Shown here: piece after piece, positions 44,960 to 53,496 of the stretch | Layout: each line of letters starts with the position of its first letter | Numbering within the stretch: the first letter of the stretch is position 1 | DNA from: Dysgonomonas sp. BGC7 | Lineage (GTDB): Bacteria > Bacteroidota > Bacteroidia > Bacteroidales > Dysgonomonadaceae | Reading direction: 5' to 3' | Assembly: GCF_001261735.1 (NCBI RefSeq) | Contig: NZ_CVRP01000007.1 | Span: 1 to 64,000 of the forward strand | Length of the DNA stretch: 64,000 nt | Position numbers and translations under genes: made by a program | The notes under the pieces: generated by a model | Told to the model about the DNA's origin: nothing | Databases searched by the model: none | Seen by the model: only the letters and a program-made list of their open reading frames with translations

Positions 44960-45742
44960 TTAGAGATCTTTTGATGAAAGATTCAGATTGCATATTTCTA
45001 TCCCATTCTTGTCGTTATAGATATGGATCATAGTTACTCCTCCATCTATCAGTTTCTTCGAATCGGGTACATTAATTATATTGTTCTTGATATTTTTTTT
45101 CATCTGTTCTGCAAAATCTGCATTTAGCTCCTTCTTGTCGGCATTGATTCTATATACATACTTTATAGTCTTATTTGATAATGATTGACAATCTGTTAAT
45201 ACTGTTATTTCATCTACTTGCATCGGCAGATGCTGGCGAATTCCTGATACAATTTTGTCTAGTAAATTGTCTGCATCTTGTGAAGACATAGAGGTAAAGT
45301 CGCCTTTGTCGTTTTCTTTTATTGGTTGATTGTATTCATCAGGGCCTATGGTTATTTCGCCAAGAGTTTTGCCCGAATCGTCATTGTATGAGTATGTAAA
45401 TATGACACCTTGTTCTCTTGCTAATTTTAAGGCATCATTGGTTTGGATAGTGTATAAAAGTGCCGGCTTGGACATCTGTATAAATTCTTCTGTATTGAAA
45501 TCGTTAGCATTGATATAAGATATTGTAGCAAAAGTTTTCATTGTCATCTTGTCTGATACTTTACAACTGTCGATTCTGACTGACTGATTCAATTGTATAG
45601 GGCATTGGTCATTTATGGTTTTAACCTGTACTTCCAAAAATTTTGTAATAGCAACCTTTTTCGCATCTTTACATTGAATAAAGAATATAGAGATGACTAG
45701 AATAGAGATGACCGTAATTGTCATTTTTGTTAAATTTTTCAT
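44960..45742 (-). CDS. Predicted lipoprotein with two related halves
   Basis: A 260-residue protein I do not recognise. The signal peptide ends in a lipobox (FFIQC, Cys near 24). Residues about 37-136 and 165-258 look like two diverged copies of one domain. Each begins with a short strand containing a Cys (VRIDSC and TVLTDC), then a T-I-x-Y or T-x-K-Y-V-Y strand, an Asn-Asp/Asp-Lys helix region, and ends with a Y-N/D-D strand followed by Gly and a final strand. The conserved Cys in each half could form a disulfide. It has a -7-like TATCTTTA about 40 bases upstream and stands alone between gnd and rplI. Confidence 0.65.
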   Translation of the reverse strand: MKNLTKMTITVISILVISIFFIQCKDAKKVAITKFLEVQVKTINDQCPIQLNQSVRIDSCKVSDKMTMKTFATISYINANDFNTEEFIQMSKPALLYTIQTNDALKLAREQGVIFTYSYNDDSGKTLGEITIGPDEYNQPIKENDKGDFTSMSSQDADNLLDKIVSGIRQHLPMQVDEITVLTDCQSLSNKTIKYVYRINADKKELNADFAEQMKKNIKNNIINVPDSKKLIDGGVTMIHIYNDKNGIEICNLNLSSKDL

Positions 45743-45824
45743 AAGTATTTTTTTAATTGATTATATCTAATAAAGATAAGTATCTTTTTTTGTTAGGTTG
45801 CATGTATATCGTATTTGTGCTATG

Positions 45825-45860
45825 CAAAAAAAGGGTTACATCTCACTTGATGTAACCCTT
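45825..45860 (-). terminator. Intrinsic terminator of the rpsF-rpsR-rplI operon
   Basis: A 12-base perfect inverted repeat (45831-45842 with 45849-45860) with a six-base loop. On the minus strand it ends in a T-run (plus-strand A-run 45825-45832). Confidence 0.88.
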
Positions 45861-45886
45861 CTTGTATTATAATTGTATCCTATTCC

Positions 45887-46330
45887 TTATTCAGAAACTA
45901 CTTCGAATGGAATTTCTACAGATACTTCTTTGTGTAGTTTTGCTACAGCCTTGTAGCTTCCTACTTCTTTTACAGCTTCTTTGATAACGATGATTTTTCT
46001 ATCAACATTATAGCCTAGTTTTTCTAGGGCTTCTGCTATCTGAATGTTTGTTACAGATCCGAAGATAGTGCCTGTAGAGCTAGTTTTTGCTCCTATAGTT
46101 AATGAAACACCTTCTAGTTTTGCAGCCAGATCTTGAGCATCTTGTTTGATTTTCTCAAGTTTGTGAGCGCGTTGTTTTAGGTTTTCAGCTAATACTTTCT
46201 TCGCAGATTCTGATGCTATTACAGCTTTTCCTTGAGGGATAAGGTAATTACGTCCGTAGCCGTCTTTTACAGTTACTACTTCGTCTTTGTATCCTAGGTT
46301 AAGGATATCTTCTTTCAATATTACTTGCAT
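45887..46330 (-). CDS. rplI: 50S ribosomal protein bL9
   Basis: A 147-residue ribosomal protein with [32 protein letters not shown] at the N-terminus, a long central helix and a C-terminal RNA-binding domain. It is the last gene of rpsF-rpsR-rplI. An AAAGGAGG sequence (complement of 46339-46346) lies eight bases before the ATG, a strong Shine-Dalgarno match. Confidence 0.97.
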   Translation of the reverse strand: MQVILKEDILNLGYKDEVVTVKDGYGRNYLIPQGKAVIASESAKKVLAENLKQRAHKLEKIKQDAQDLAAKLEGVSLTIGAKTSSTGTIFGSVTNIQIAEALEKLGYNVDRKIIVIKEAVKEVGSYKAVAKLHKEVSVEIPFEVVSE

Positions 46331-46346
46331 TTCTTTATCCTCCTTT
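46331..46346 (-). promoter_or_regulatory. Shine-Dalgarno sequence of rplI
   Basis: The complement of 46339-46346 reads AAAGGAGG, with an eight-base spacer to the start codon. Unusual against the window background. Confidence 0.7.
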
Positions 46347-46348
46347 TT

Positions 46349-46615
46349 TTATTTCATTAAGTCTGTTACATAAGGAAGCAAAGCCAAATGGCGAGCTCTT
46401 TTTACTGCTTGTGCAACTCGACGTTGGAATTTAAGAGATGTTCCGGTAATACGACGAGGAAGAATTTTTCCTTGTTCGTTAAGGAATTTCTTCAAAAACT
46501 CAGGATCTTTATAGTCGATATACTTGATACCGTTCTTTTTGAAACGGCAGTATTTCTTTTTCTTCACGTCAACTGAAGGCGGAGTCAAATATCTGATTTC
46601 TGATTGCTGTGCCAT
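46349..46615 (-). CDS. rpsR: 30S ribosomal protein bS18
   Basis: An 88-residue basic protein with [27 protein letters not shown] and the C-terminal [15 protein letters not shown] pattern of bS18. It partners bS6 on the 30S platform. A Shine-Dalgarno-like AAAGGAG, made from the last codons of rpsF, lies nine bases before its ATG. In Bacteroidetes ribosomes bS18 lies next to the sequestered anti-Shine-Dalgarno sequence. Confidence 0.97.
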   Translation of the reverse strand: MAQQSEIRYLTPPSVDVKKKKYCRFKKNGIKYIDYKDPEFLKKFLNEQGKILPRRITGTSLKFQRRVAQAVKRARHLALLPYVTDLMK

Positions 46616-46632
46616 AATTTAGTTCTCCTTTA
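46616..46632 (-). promoter_or_regulatory. Shine-Dalgarno sequence of rpsR inside the rpsF end
   Basis: The complement reads AAAGGAG followed by AACTAAATT and ATG. The GAG AAC TAA part is the last two sense codons and stop of rpsF, so the site is embedded in coding sequence. Confidence 0.65.
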
Positions 46633-46975
46633 CTTCTTCTTTTTTAGATGATTTCAAATTTCTTCTCTTTTGCGCATACTCGTGTGCAAACTTATCTTGA
46701 CGGAAAGTCAGGAAGCGGATTACACGCTCGTCGCGACGGAAGTTGATTTCTAGCTTAGCGATCACAGCCGGATCAGCTTCGAACTCTAACATAGCATAAA
46801 AACCGGTAGATTTCTTCTGAATTGGATAAGCCAATTTGCGAAGTCCCCAGTTTTCTTCATTTACTATTTTTGCACCTTCGTTGGTCAAAATAGTCCTGAA
46901 TTTTTCTACCGCTTCCTTCATCTGTACATCAGACAAAACGGGAGTCAAAATGAAAACGGTTTCGTAATTGTTCAT
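46619..46975 (-). CDS. rpsF: 30S ribosomal protein bS6
   Basis: A 118-residue protein: [15 protein letters not shown], then [17 protein letters not shown] near 45-61 and [17 protein letters not shown] near 79-95, as in bS6. The tail is Lys/Glu-rich. It is the first gene of the operon, has no Shine-Dalgarno sequence, and lies 47-77 bases downstream of a well-formed promoter. Confidence 0.97.
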   Translation of the reverse strand: MNNYETVFILTPVLSDVQMKEAVEKFRTILTNEGAKIVNEENWGLRKLAYPIQKKSTGFYAMLEFEADPAVIAKLEINFRRDERVIRFLTFRQDKFAHEYAQKRRNLKSSKKEEVKEN

Positions 46976-47022
46976 AAATTAATTAGTTATAAATTAAACA
47001 TCTGATTTTTTCAAATGAGGTG

Positions 47023-47052
47023 CAAAGATAGGCTTTTTTATAAAAAAACAAA
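47023..47052 (-). promoter_or_regulatory. Promoter of the rpsF-rpsR-rplI operon
   Basis: On the minus strand: TTTG (complement of 47049-47052), an 18-base spacer, and TATCTTTG (complement of 47023-47030). The leader before rpsF is about 40 bases. It is back to back with the marR promoter. Confidence 0.7.
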
Positions 47053-47071
47053 AGTAAAAGCTTTAAAATTA

Positions 47072-47102
47072 TTTGATAAACAGACTTCTTGTCTTACTTT
47101 TG
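47072..47102 (+). promoter_or_regulatory. Promoter of the marR gene
   Basis: -33 TTTG at 47072-47075, then -7 TACTTTTG at 47095-47102, 19 bases between. It fixes the start codon at 47124 rather than the upstream TTG at 47073. Confidence 0.7.
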
Positions 47103-47123
47103 TACATCAATATTGGTGAATAT

Positions 47124-47594
47124 ATGAATAAAGAAGATATACTAAGTGTAGATCAGGATCAGGATCTTATATTTCCTATTATAAACGGAAAGGTGTCGAT
47201 GGCCATAAACCGGATGATGTATCGCAACTTTAGGAAAGAGGGGCTAGATATAACTCCTGAACAATGGACGGTTCTGGCTTTTCTATGGAGAGAAGATGGT
47301 GTGACGCAGCAGACTTTGTGTAATTCCACGTTTAAAGATAAACCGAGTATGACACGTCTTATTGATAATTTGACGAAACAAAATCTGGTGTATCGTAATG
47401 CTTCTACCACCGACAGGCGTTCCAATTATGTTTATCTTACCGATTTGGGGAAATCTATAAAGGATAAGGCTAATAAAGCTGTTTATGAAACAATGAATTC
47501 TGCTCTTGCTGGTATAGATGAGGATGGGTTGAAACAGGTACGTTTTCTGCTTGCTTCTGTTTTTGGAAATATACAGGATGCTTTGAATGGCTGA
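47124..47594 (+). CDS. MarR-family transcriptional regulator
   Basis: About 156 residues. The winged helix-turn-helix spans about 45-120: LDITPEQWTVLAFLWREDGVTQQTLCNSTFKDKPSMTRLIDNL is the recognition region and NASTTDRRSNYVYLTDLG is the wing. Flanking helices make the dimer. MarR proteins usually repress nearby or own genes and respond to small aromatic ligands; no effector gene lies beside it, since the downstream gene converges. The start at ATG 47124 is chosen because the promoter lies between it and the TTG at 47073. Confidence 0.88.
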   Translation: MNKEDILSVDQDQDLIFPIINGKVSMAINRMMYRNFRKEGLDITPEQWTVLAFLWREDGVTQQTLCNSTFKDKPSMTRLIDNLTKQNLVYRNASTTDRRSNYVYLTDLGKSIKDKANKAVYETMNSALAGIDEDGLKQVRFLLASVFGNIQDALNG

Positions 47595-47601
47595 TCTTTA
47601 T

Positions 47602-48474
47602 CTATTTTAGAGCCTCAATTAATTTCTCGTATAGTTTCTCCGATACGGGATATTCAAATTTACGGGCAAACAAGGCGTCCGAATTCATTATGTTGTCATA
47701 GTCCCTTTCGTCTAAATTGGCGGGAGATATTCCATCCCTGTGTTTCCATTCTATAAAGCGAAGGCTGTTTTGTCGTATATTGTCTTTATAGGGTGAATTC
47801 ATTAATATAGTGTGCAGTAAAATTTCTTCGGAACAAAATGTATATCTGAAAGCAGATAATATCTCTTTGTTCTTGTTTAGGTAATCAATAATGTATTCTA
47901 CAGCACTCGAAGTAAGAGTCCAGTAAGTAGAGCCTCCATAAAGAAGGGGCAGGCTAGCAGGTAATTCTCTTTTGTAGCTAATGGCCTTTTGTAGTAAGAC
48001 AAACGCTTTTATAAAGATACGTTGCCAATTTCTTCCATTGAATACTTCGTAGGGGCTGTAATAATATATCCTGTCTGCTCCTCCGTTTTTCCAGAGTTGG
48101 TGAGGTAGTGACTGTCCTGTCATAAATTCTGTCCCTGAATTGTTTTGTAAAAACTCAGATATTTGCTTGGGTGTCTTTATGGGAAAGTCTTGTCCTGTGA
48201 TTAAATGGATATATTCGGCATCTTTGTTCTCTATACATTTACGAGCCAGAAGTAAGATTGCTTCCAAATGCTGGATGCTACCCCAATTTACTTTATATCT
48301 GCGTGAAAGAAGTTTTACTTTCGGGTTATTTTTCAGTATGCTTATTTTTTCGTCCGAAAGTTTGCTCTTTTGGTCGATATGGATATAGAAAGAATAATCG
48401 TTGTTGAAGAAATCTACCATTCTGATCAGGTGATCTATATTCTTGTAGGCTGTTATTAATATAGCTTGCTTCAT
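47602..48474 (-). CDS. GT14-like glycosyltransferase (core-2/I-branching type)
   Basis: A 290-residue protein: AILITAYKNIDHLIRMVDFF, YSFYIHIDQKSKL, the pattern HLITGQDFPIKTP near 90-103, and GGSTYWTLTSSAVEYI near 178-193 followed by SEEILLHTIL. This is the bacterial branch of the family that makes beta-1,6-GlcNAc branches in animals; bacterial members modify surface glycans, with acceptor unknown. It is the last gene of a minus-strand operon with a DsbA-like protein, a beta-helix lipoprotein and an EEP phosphatase. Confidence 0.85.
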   Translation of the reverse strand: MKQAILITAYKNIDHLIRMVDFFNNDYSFYIHIDQKSKLSDEKISILKNNPKVKLLSRRYKVNWGSIQHLEAILLLARKCIENKDAEYIHLITGQDFPIKTPKQISEFLQNNSGTEFMTGQSLPHQLWKNGGADRIYYYSPYEVFNGRNWQRIFIKAFVLLQKAISYKRELPASLPLLYGGSTYWTLTSSAVEYIIDYLNKNKEILSAFRYTFCSEEILLHTILMNSPYKDNIRQNSLRFIEWKHRDGISPANLDERDYDNIMNSDALFARKFEYPVSEKLYEKLIEALK

Positions 48475-48506
48475 CCTTTCTTTCGGCTTAAATTTAGACT
48501 GTAAAG

Positions 48507-49559
48507 TTAATTCTCTTTGATCAGTAAATCAAAATAGATTGGCAAATGATCGCTAAATCCGCCAAGATATTTATATCCCGAATAGGTTCGGAAAGGTTTG
48601 CTCCCTCCGTATTTATTATTGTCAGTTTCCAACAGGAAGTCTGCGTTGTAAACATGTGCAGTATTTTCTTTTATAGAAATGTTGTTGATATTCAGTAAAT
48701 TTCCGCTTACAATGAACTGGTCTATATAGTTCCATTTTCCTCTATACTTGTACGATCCTGTATCTTCCTTTTTCTCTGTAGCTTGATGGTAAAAGAGATT
48801 GTACAGTTTTGATTTGTCAGGACTAGGATCTGTCCCGAATGTGTTCAGTGTGTCTTTTATGCTAGTGTCGTACGGATAGTCGTTGAAGTCTCCCATGATG
48901 ATGATATTAGCTCTTTTGCGAATAGAAAACAGACTATCTGTCTTTTGTCTCAATAGTTTTGCACAGGTAATTCTATAAGGCCTGCTTTTCTTTATGCCCT
49001 TACTCCTGGAGGGAAAATGGCAAATGAATATATCTATTGTTTCTCCATTGACGACTTTTCCTGTTACATGTAGAATGTCTCTTGTGGTGACAACAGAATC
49101 TTGCGTCTCATATATAACAGGAGTGTAACTCTTTGTTCCGATTATTTTTATCTGATCGCGTTGGTAGAGTAGGGCTACATTCGATCCACGGGAGTCTTTC
49201 GAATTGGTTATTATATATTCGTATTTGTGGCGTTGCAGTGCTGCACGCTTAGTCAGGTCGAATAAAACAGAGTCATTCTCTACTTCGCACAATCCTACTA
49301 ATGCAGGAGGGTGTCCCGATCCTACCGAGGAAATAACTTTGCTAATGTCATGCAGCTTTTTCCAATATCTATATTTGTTCCATCTGAGATTTCCTTCAGG
49401 GGTGAGGTCGTCATCGCTGGTGTTTGGGTTGTTTTTTGTGTCGTAAAGGTTTTCCGTGTTGTAGAACATCACTCGAAACCTTTCCTGTGCATGGCTGATT
49501 TGTCCTGACAAGAAAAAGAGAAAGGGGAGTAAAAATATAGACTTACTTGCTCCATTCAT
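48507..49559 (-). CDS. Secreted endonuclease/exonuclease/phosphatase-family protein
   Basis: A 350-residue protein with signal peptide (about 1-24, ending ISHAQ). The EEP fold is shown by FRVMFYNTENLYDTKNNP near 27-44, GLCEVENDSVL near 92, NIIIMGDFNDYP near 218 and the C-terminal GGFSDHLPIYFDLL. Asn, Glu, Asp and His of the catalytic set are present. Secreted members degrade DNA or act on phosphodiesters. The start overlaps the upstream beta-helix gene by 17 bases. Confidence 0.88.
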   Translation of the reverse strand: MNGASKSIFLLPFLFFLSGQISHAQERFRVMFYNTENLYDTKNNPNTSDDDLTPEGNLRWNKYRYWKKLHDISKVISSVGSGHPPALVGLCEVENDSVLFDLTKRAALQRHKYEYIITNSKDSRGSNVALLYQRDQIKIIGTKSYTPVIYETQDSVVTTRDILHVTGKVVNGETIDIFICHFPSRSKGIKKSRPYRITCAKLLRQKTDSLFSIRKRANIIIMGDFNDYPYDTSIKDTLNTFGTDPSPDKSKLYNLFYHQATEKKEDTGSYKYRGKWNYIDQFIVSGNLLNINNISIKENTAHVYNADFLLETDNNKYGGSKPFRTYSGYKYLGGFSDHLPIYFDLLIKEN

Positions 49560-50931
49560 AGCATCCTATATCGGGGTTGGTGTCGCTTAATCGCGATTTC
49601 CCTTTTATGTCGGTCGGGGCTGATGTCGAGTACGTTTTATCGGCGTTGTTTATAGCCGGAGATCCTTCAGTCAGCTCGAAGCTGTATGAATAATCATTAT
49701 TATTGTTTATGTTTTTGAATAAAGGGTCTTTGTTCCATATTATATTGGAGAAATGAGCTTCGTTTGTCTCCACTCCTTTTATAAGGCAGTTGATAAACTG
49801 ATAGTTCATACTCGAAATGTTTTGTCCTATGGCTAGCTCTTTACTTACCGAGCCGTATATAATACTGTTGATAATATCACATTTTCCGAGAGGATCGTTC
49901 GAACTGGTTAAAACAAGGCTTTCTTTGGTTCTGTTGCCCCAACTATAATAATTAGCAATAGTACAGTGCAGGAACGAATATTCTCCACCTCTGAGCTCTA
50001 CTGATGCTCCTTGCGAATTAGCGAACAGGCAATTTGTAGCATTTATACTACAGTTTGTAGCACGTACATCATATAGAGAGGTATTCTGTACCGAAGTATT
50101 AATCAATGTGGCTTTCTTCTTCGATATATCTGATCTGTAAAAGGTCAGAGCACCAATAGCATTACGAATATGTACATTCTTAAATATGTTATTGTAGCTA
50201 TTCGGATAGAAGAAAATGCCTCCCCATTGCCCGGGTACATTGTCATATGGAATATTACTCTCAATCTTGTCGAATCGGGCTCCTCTTATCGTAATAGGTT
50301 TCGATATGCTCCCATTGGCTTCTATGTTGCCATGTATATCTATATATGCATTATCCTTAAGGAAGATTGTAACACCTGCGTCAATAGTCAGTGTAGCCCC
50401 TTTTTTCACAACAAGAGAGTCAAAAATGAGCAATGGCTTGGTATTGGTGATAACAGAATCTTTGGTAACGGCCATTCTTCTCCATATATGCACATCTTGT
50501 CCTATAGCATCCACATATACATATTGAATATTGCCATTTGTAATAAATTGGATAGAGTCTTGTATAAGCACAGGGCTATTCGAGTCTAAAGGGTTTATCC
50601 TAACTTGGATAAACCCGAATAGACTGTCTTTCTTTAATATTTCCACATTTTTCAATTGTGGGCCTTTTTGTCCATCTATATTTATGTAAAATCCGCTTTT
50701 TTCGGGATTCATTAATTTTATAGATGCTATTTGTAACGATTGGCTGTTTGTATTGTATATTTTGAACTGCTTGGTTGCAGACCCCATTTCCGTAAATATG
50801 GTGTCGAAATTTATTGTTGCAGACGAGAAAGTCAGCGATAAATTTCCATCCGACGAGAAGTCATCATCATTGGCGCAAGCAAAAAATGAGAGGATGATGG
50901 ATATGAGTATACAGTAAACGGCCTTTTTCAC
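49543..50931 (-). CDS. Lipoprotein with right-handed parallel beta-helix
   Basis: About 462 residues. The preferred start is the GTG at 50931, giving VKKAVYCILISIILSFFAC, a clean lipoprotein signal with Cys near 19; the longer in-frame start at 50991 would overlap the upstream DsbA-like gene and hide the signal. The middle (about 160-410) has the pattern of repeated short strands with Asn ladders (ITIRGARF, FKNVHIRNAIGALTF, NTSVQNTSLYDVRATNCSINATNCLFAN) that form a parallel beta-helix. The end (SPAINNADK, DIGCYEW) is common in secreted beta-helix proteins. It may bind or cleave a polysaccharide. Confidence 0.78.
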   Translation of the reverse strand: MKKAVYCILISIILSFFACANDDDFSSDGNLSLTFSSATINFDTIFTEMGSATKQFKIYNTNSQSLQIASIKLMNPEKSGFYINIDGQKGPQLKNVEILKKDSLFGFIQVRINPLDSNSPVLIQDSIQFITNGNIQYVYVDAIGQDVHIWRRMAVTKDSVITNTKPLLIFDSLVVKKGATLTIDAGVTIFLKDNAYIDIHGNIEANGSISKPITIRGARFDKIESNIPYDNVPGQWGGIFFYPNSYNNIFKNVHIRNAIGALTFYRSDISKKKATLINTSVQNTSLYDVRATNCSINATNCLFANSQGASVELRGGEYSFLHCTIANYYSWGNRTKESLVLTSSNDPLGKCDIINSIIYGSVSKELAIGQNISSMNYQFINCLIKGVETNEAHFSNIIWNKDPLFKNINNNNDYSYSFELTEGSPAINNADKTYSTSAPTDIKGKSRLSDTNPDIGCYEWSK

Positions 50932-50953
50932 TCTGAGTTCTATGATTAATTTG

Positions 50954-51679
50954 TTAGCTGCACACTCCATCGATAGAGCAAGACTGGCCACTTATTGTTT
51001 CCCCTTTTTGGTCAGATGCACCATTTGTACTCCATTCGCTATAGGCTTCGTGAAGAACTTTTAAGTAATTTTCTACAGCAATTGATCCTTGAACGATTTG
51101 TTTGTTGTTGAAAACATAAAACGGGATATACTCTAGCTGTAATTCGTTTTCGCTATATTCTATATCTTGTTTTATTTCGGCTAAGTATTTATCACTGTTT
51201 AGCATTTCCTTTATTTCAGACTCTTTCAATCCGATTTTAGAGCCGAGGTCTGATAATACGACAAGGTCGCTTATGTTTTTTCCTTCTACAAAATAGGATT
51301 TGAATAGAATTTCCTCTGCTTCTGTTGCTAAACCATATTCTTTAGCAAGTTTAACTAAGCGTAAAGCATCGGAAGTATTGGCCACAATCAGTTTATCGAA
51401 ATCATAATTTAGATCGACCTCTTTAGCAAGTCTGGCTGTATTATCCATGTTCTCTCTTGCTTCCTCCTCTGTCATACTATACTTTCTTGCAAAGTAGGTG
51501 TATATAGATTCTTGAAGAGCCTGTTTGGGTAATCGCGGATCGAGTTCGTAGCTATGCCACACAAGTTCAACGTTTTCTTTGTGAGGGAACCGGCTTAGAG
51601 CCATTTCTAGTTTCCTTTTGCCTATATAGCAAAATGGGCAGGCTATGTCCGACCATATATCTATTTTCATTTTATTCAT
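50954..51679 (-). CDS. DsbA-family oxidoreductase (FrnE-like)
   Basis: A 241-residue thioredoxin-fold protein: MKIDIWSDIACPFCYIGKRKLEMAL near the N-terminus with the CPFC redox motif, and cis-Pro region EYIPFYVFNNKQIVQG near 190-205. No signal peptide is seen, so it is cytosolic, unlike true DsbA, and most like FrnE disulfide isomerases. The C-terminal tail has two further Cys (QSCSIDGVCS). The alternative start is ATG at 51670. It opens the four-gene minus-strand operon; a -7 box lies upstream. Confidence 0.88.
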   Translation of the reverse strand: MNKMKIDIWSDIACPFCYIGKRKLEMALSRFPHKENVELVWHSYELDPRLPKQALQESIYTYFARKYSMTEEEARENMDNTARLAKEVDLNYDFDKLIVANTSDALRLVKLAKEYGLATEAEEILFKSYFVEGKNISDLVVLSDLGSKIGLKESEIKEMLNSDKYLAEIKQDIEYSENELQLEYIPFYVFNNKQIVQGSIAVENYLKVLHEAYSEWSTNGASDQKGETISGQSCSIDGVCS

Positions 51680-51711
51680 GTTTTATCTTTTTACAGGGTG
51701 AAACATTGATG

Positions 51712-51719
51712 CAAAGATA
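51712..51719 (-). promoter_or_regulatory. -7 box of the DsbA-like operon
   Basis: The complement reads TATCTTTG, about 33 bases before the start at 51679. A weak -33 (TTTC) is 17 bases further up. Confidence 0.5.
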
Positions 51720-51756
51720 CCAATAAATTAGTTCTTGAAATTATACGTTTCGTTAT

Positions 51757-51792
51757 AAAAAAATATTCGCCAATTATATTTCAGCGAATATT
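51757..51792 (-). terminator. Intrinsic terminator after pepD
   Basis: AATATTCGC at 51762-51770 pairs with GCGAATATT at 51784-51792 with a 13-base loop, and a T-run follows on the minus strand. Confidence 0.75.
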
Positions 51793-51821
51793 CTTTATAT
51801 GCTAATATCTTAACTCTAGAA

Positions 51822-53279
51822 TTACTTTGCAGGAACATTTTTTAAAATTTCCAACAAGAATACCCACCATTTATCTACAGAAGGGATATGCACTTTCTCG
51901 TCAGGAGAGTGTGCATCTCTTATTGTCGGCCCACAAGAGATCATATCCAGATGAGGATATTTCTCTAAGAATAAACCACATTCAAGTCCGGCATGTATAG
52001 CCATAATCTCAGCTTCTTTATCGAAAAGATCTTTATAGGCCTTCTTTGCAACAGATAGTATCTTCGAGTCCGGGTTTGGACGCCATCCCGGATAGCCGGC
52101 AGAATGTTTTACCTCGGCTTTGGCTAGTGTAAATACAGCGTTCAGAATATTTCCCGCATCGTCTTTAAGCGAGTTGGTTGAACTTCTCTGGCTGGTAGTG
52201 ATTAATATTGTATTATTCTCCTTCATCTTTATAGATGCTAGGTTTGTCGAAGTTTCCACTAATCCCGAGATCTCATGGCTCATACCAAGTACTCCGTGAG
52301 GACATGCGTATATCGCATTGAGGAAATTTGCTGTAGTATCTTTGTCGATAGTAAAAGACGGAGTATCTGTTGATTCTATAGTTATCTTCAGATTAGGATC
52401 TACCGCTTTTAATTCAGCCTCTATTTCAGGAGCCAAGGTGTTCAACTCGATAATTACATTTTCTTTTTTCGAGTATGGTACTCCTGCTATCGCATATGCC
52501 TCACGGGCAATAGCATTGTGAAGATTACCTCCATCTATTTCTGCTAATACTAGGTCGTATTTTTTGCTAAGAGTCCATAGGTAGCGATTCAGTATCTTGT
52601 TCGCATTGCCTAGTCCTTTGTGTATTTCCGATCCGGAGTGCCCTCCGTTAAGTCCTTTTACTTGTGCTCTGAACCAGAAATAGTTTTCAGGGGTAGCCGC
52701 TTGTTTGTATGTAAAAGTTGCAGTGGTAATTTTCCCTCCTGCACATCCTATATAGACCTCGCCTTCTTCTTCTGTATCCAGATTGATAAGGATATCTCCT
52801 TTCAGAAAATCCTTTCCTAAGGCGTAAGCTCCAGTAAGTCCTGTCTCTTCATCTACTGTAAACAGGCATTCCAGCTTGCTATGTTGTATATCGTCCGATG
52901 CTAATATTGCAAGAGCCGCAGCTGCACCTACTCCGTTGTCTGCGCCTAAGGTTGTTCCTTTTGCTTTCAACCAATCTCCCTCTATTACGGTTTCTATAGG
53001 GTCATTGTCGAAGTCATGTACTGTGCCACTGTTTTTTTCGCAAACCATATCTACGTGTCCTTGCAGTATTACTGTGGGTAGGTTTTCCATACCTTTAGTT
53101 GCTGCTTTTGTGATGAGTACGTTGCCGGCTTCATCCTTTATGGCTTCCAGATTATGTTTTTTTGCAAAATCCAGAAGGTAAGCTATTACCTTTTCTTCTT
53201 TTTTTGATGGGCGAGGAATGCGAGTCAACTCGTAAAAATAGTTCCAAACGATATTCGGTTTTAGATCTTTTATTGTCAT
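51822..53279 (-). CDS. pepD: Aminoacyl-histidine dipeptidase (peptidase D)
   Basis: A 485-residue M20-family zinc dipeptidase that cleaves Xaa-His dipeptides. LQGHVDMVCEKN (near 69-80), ADNGVGAA (near 111), DEETGLTGA (near 139) and LINLDTEEEGEVYIGCAGG (near 163-181) hold the metal ligands and catalytic Glu. The length matches the Xaa-His dipeptidase subgroup. A terminator lies at its end. Confidence 0.93.
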   Translation of the reverse strand: MTIKDLKPNIVWNYFYELTRIPRPSKKEEKVIAYLLDFAKKHNLEAIKDEAGNVLITKAATKGMENLPTVILQGHVDMVCEKNSGTVHDFDNDPIETVIEGDWLKAKGTTLGADNGVGAAAALAILASDDIQHSKLECLFTVDEETGLTGAYALGKDFLKGDILINLDTEEEGEVYIGCAGGKITTATFTYKQAATPENYFWFRAQVKGLNGGHSGSEIHKGLGNANKILNRYLWTLSKKYDLVLAEIDGGNLHNAIAREAYAIAGVPYSKKENVIIELNTLAPEIEAELKAVDPNLKITIESTDTPSFTIDKDTTANFLNAIYACPHGVLGMSHEISGLVETSTNLASIKMKENNTILITTSQRSSTNSLKDDAGNILNAVFTLAKAEVKHSAGYPGWRPNPDSKILSVAKKAYKDLFDKEAEIMAIHAGLECGLFLEKYPHLDMISCGPTIRDAHSPDEKVHIPSVDKWWVFLLEILKNVPAK

Positions 53280-53395
53280 ATACTTAAATTATTTTTTGAT
53301 TAAATCTCTTTCATTTTTCATTAACATCATATAAAAATAGGTATATGACATATAAAAAGCAATTTTTTTACAACTTTTAAAGGTTTCTTTATAGC

Positions 53396-53423
53396 TTTGT
53401 TTTAACATAAAGCTATATCTTTG
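53396..53423 (+). promoter_or_regulatory. Promoter of the second OmpH-like gene
   Basis: TTTG at 53396-53399 and TATCTTTG at 53416-53423; the 16-base spacer is short. The leader would be about 68 bases. Confidence 0.5.
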
Positions 53424-53496
53424 CCAAGTCATTTTGGATGATACGCCAATTTTCCGGAATCACAAAGGTTTAGATTAACTAAATGCAAAATAATAA

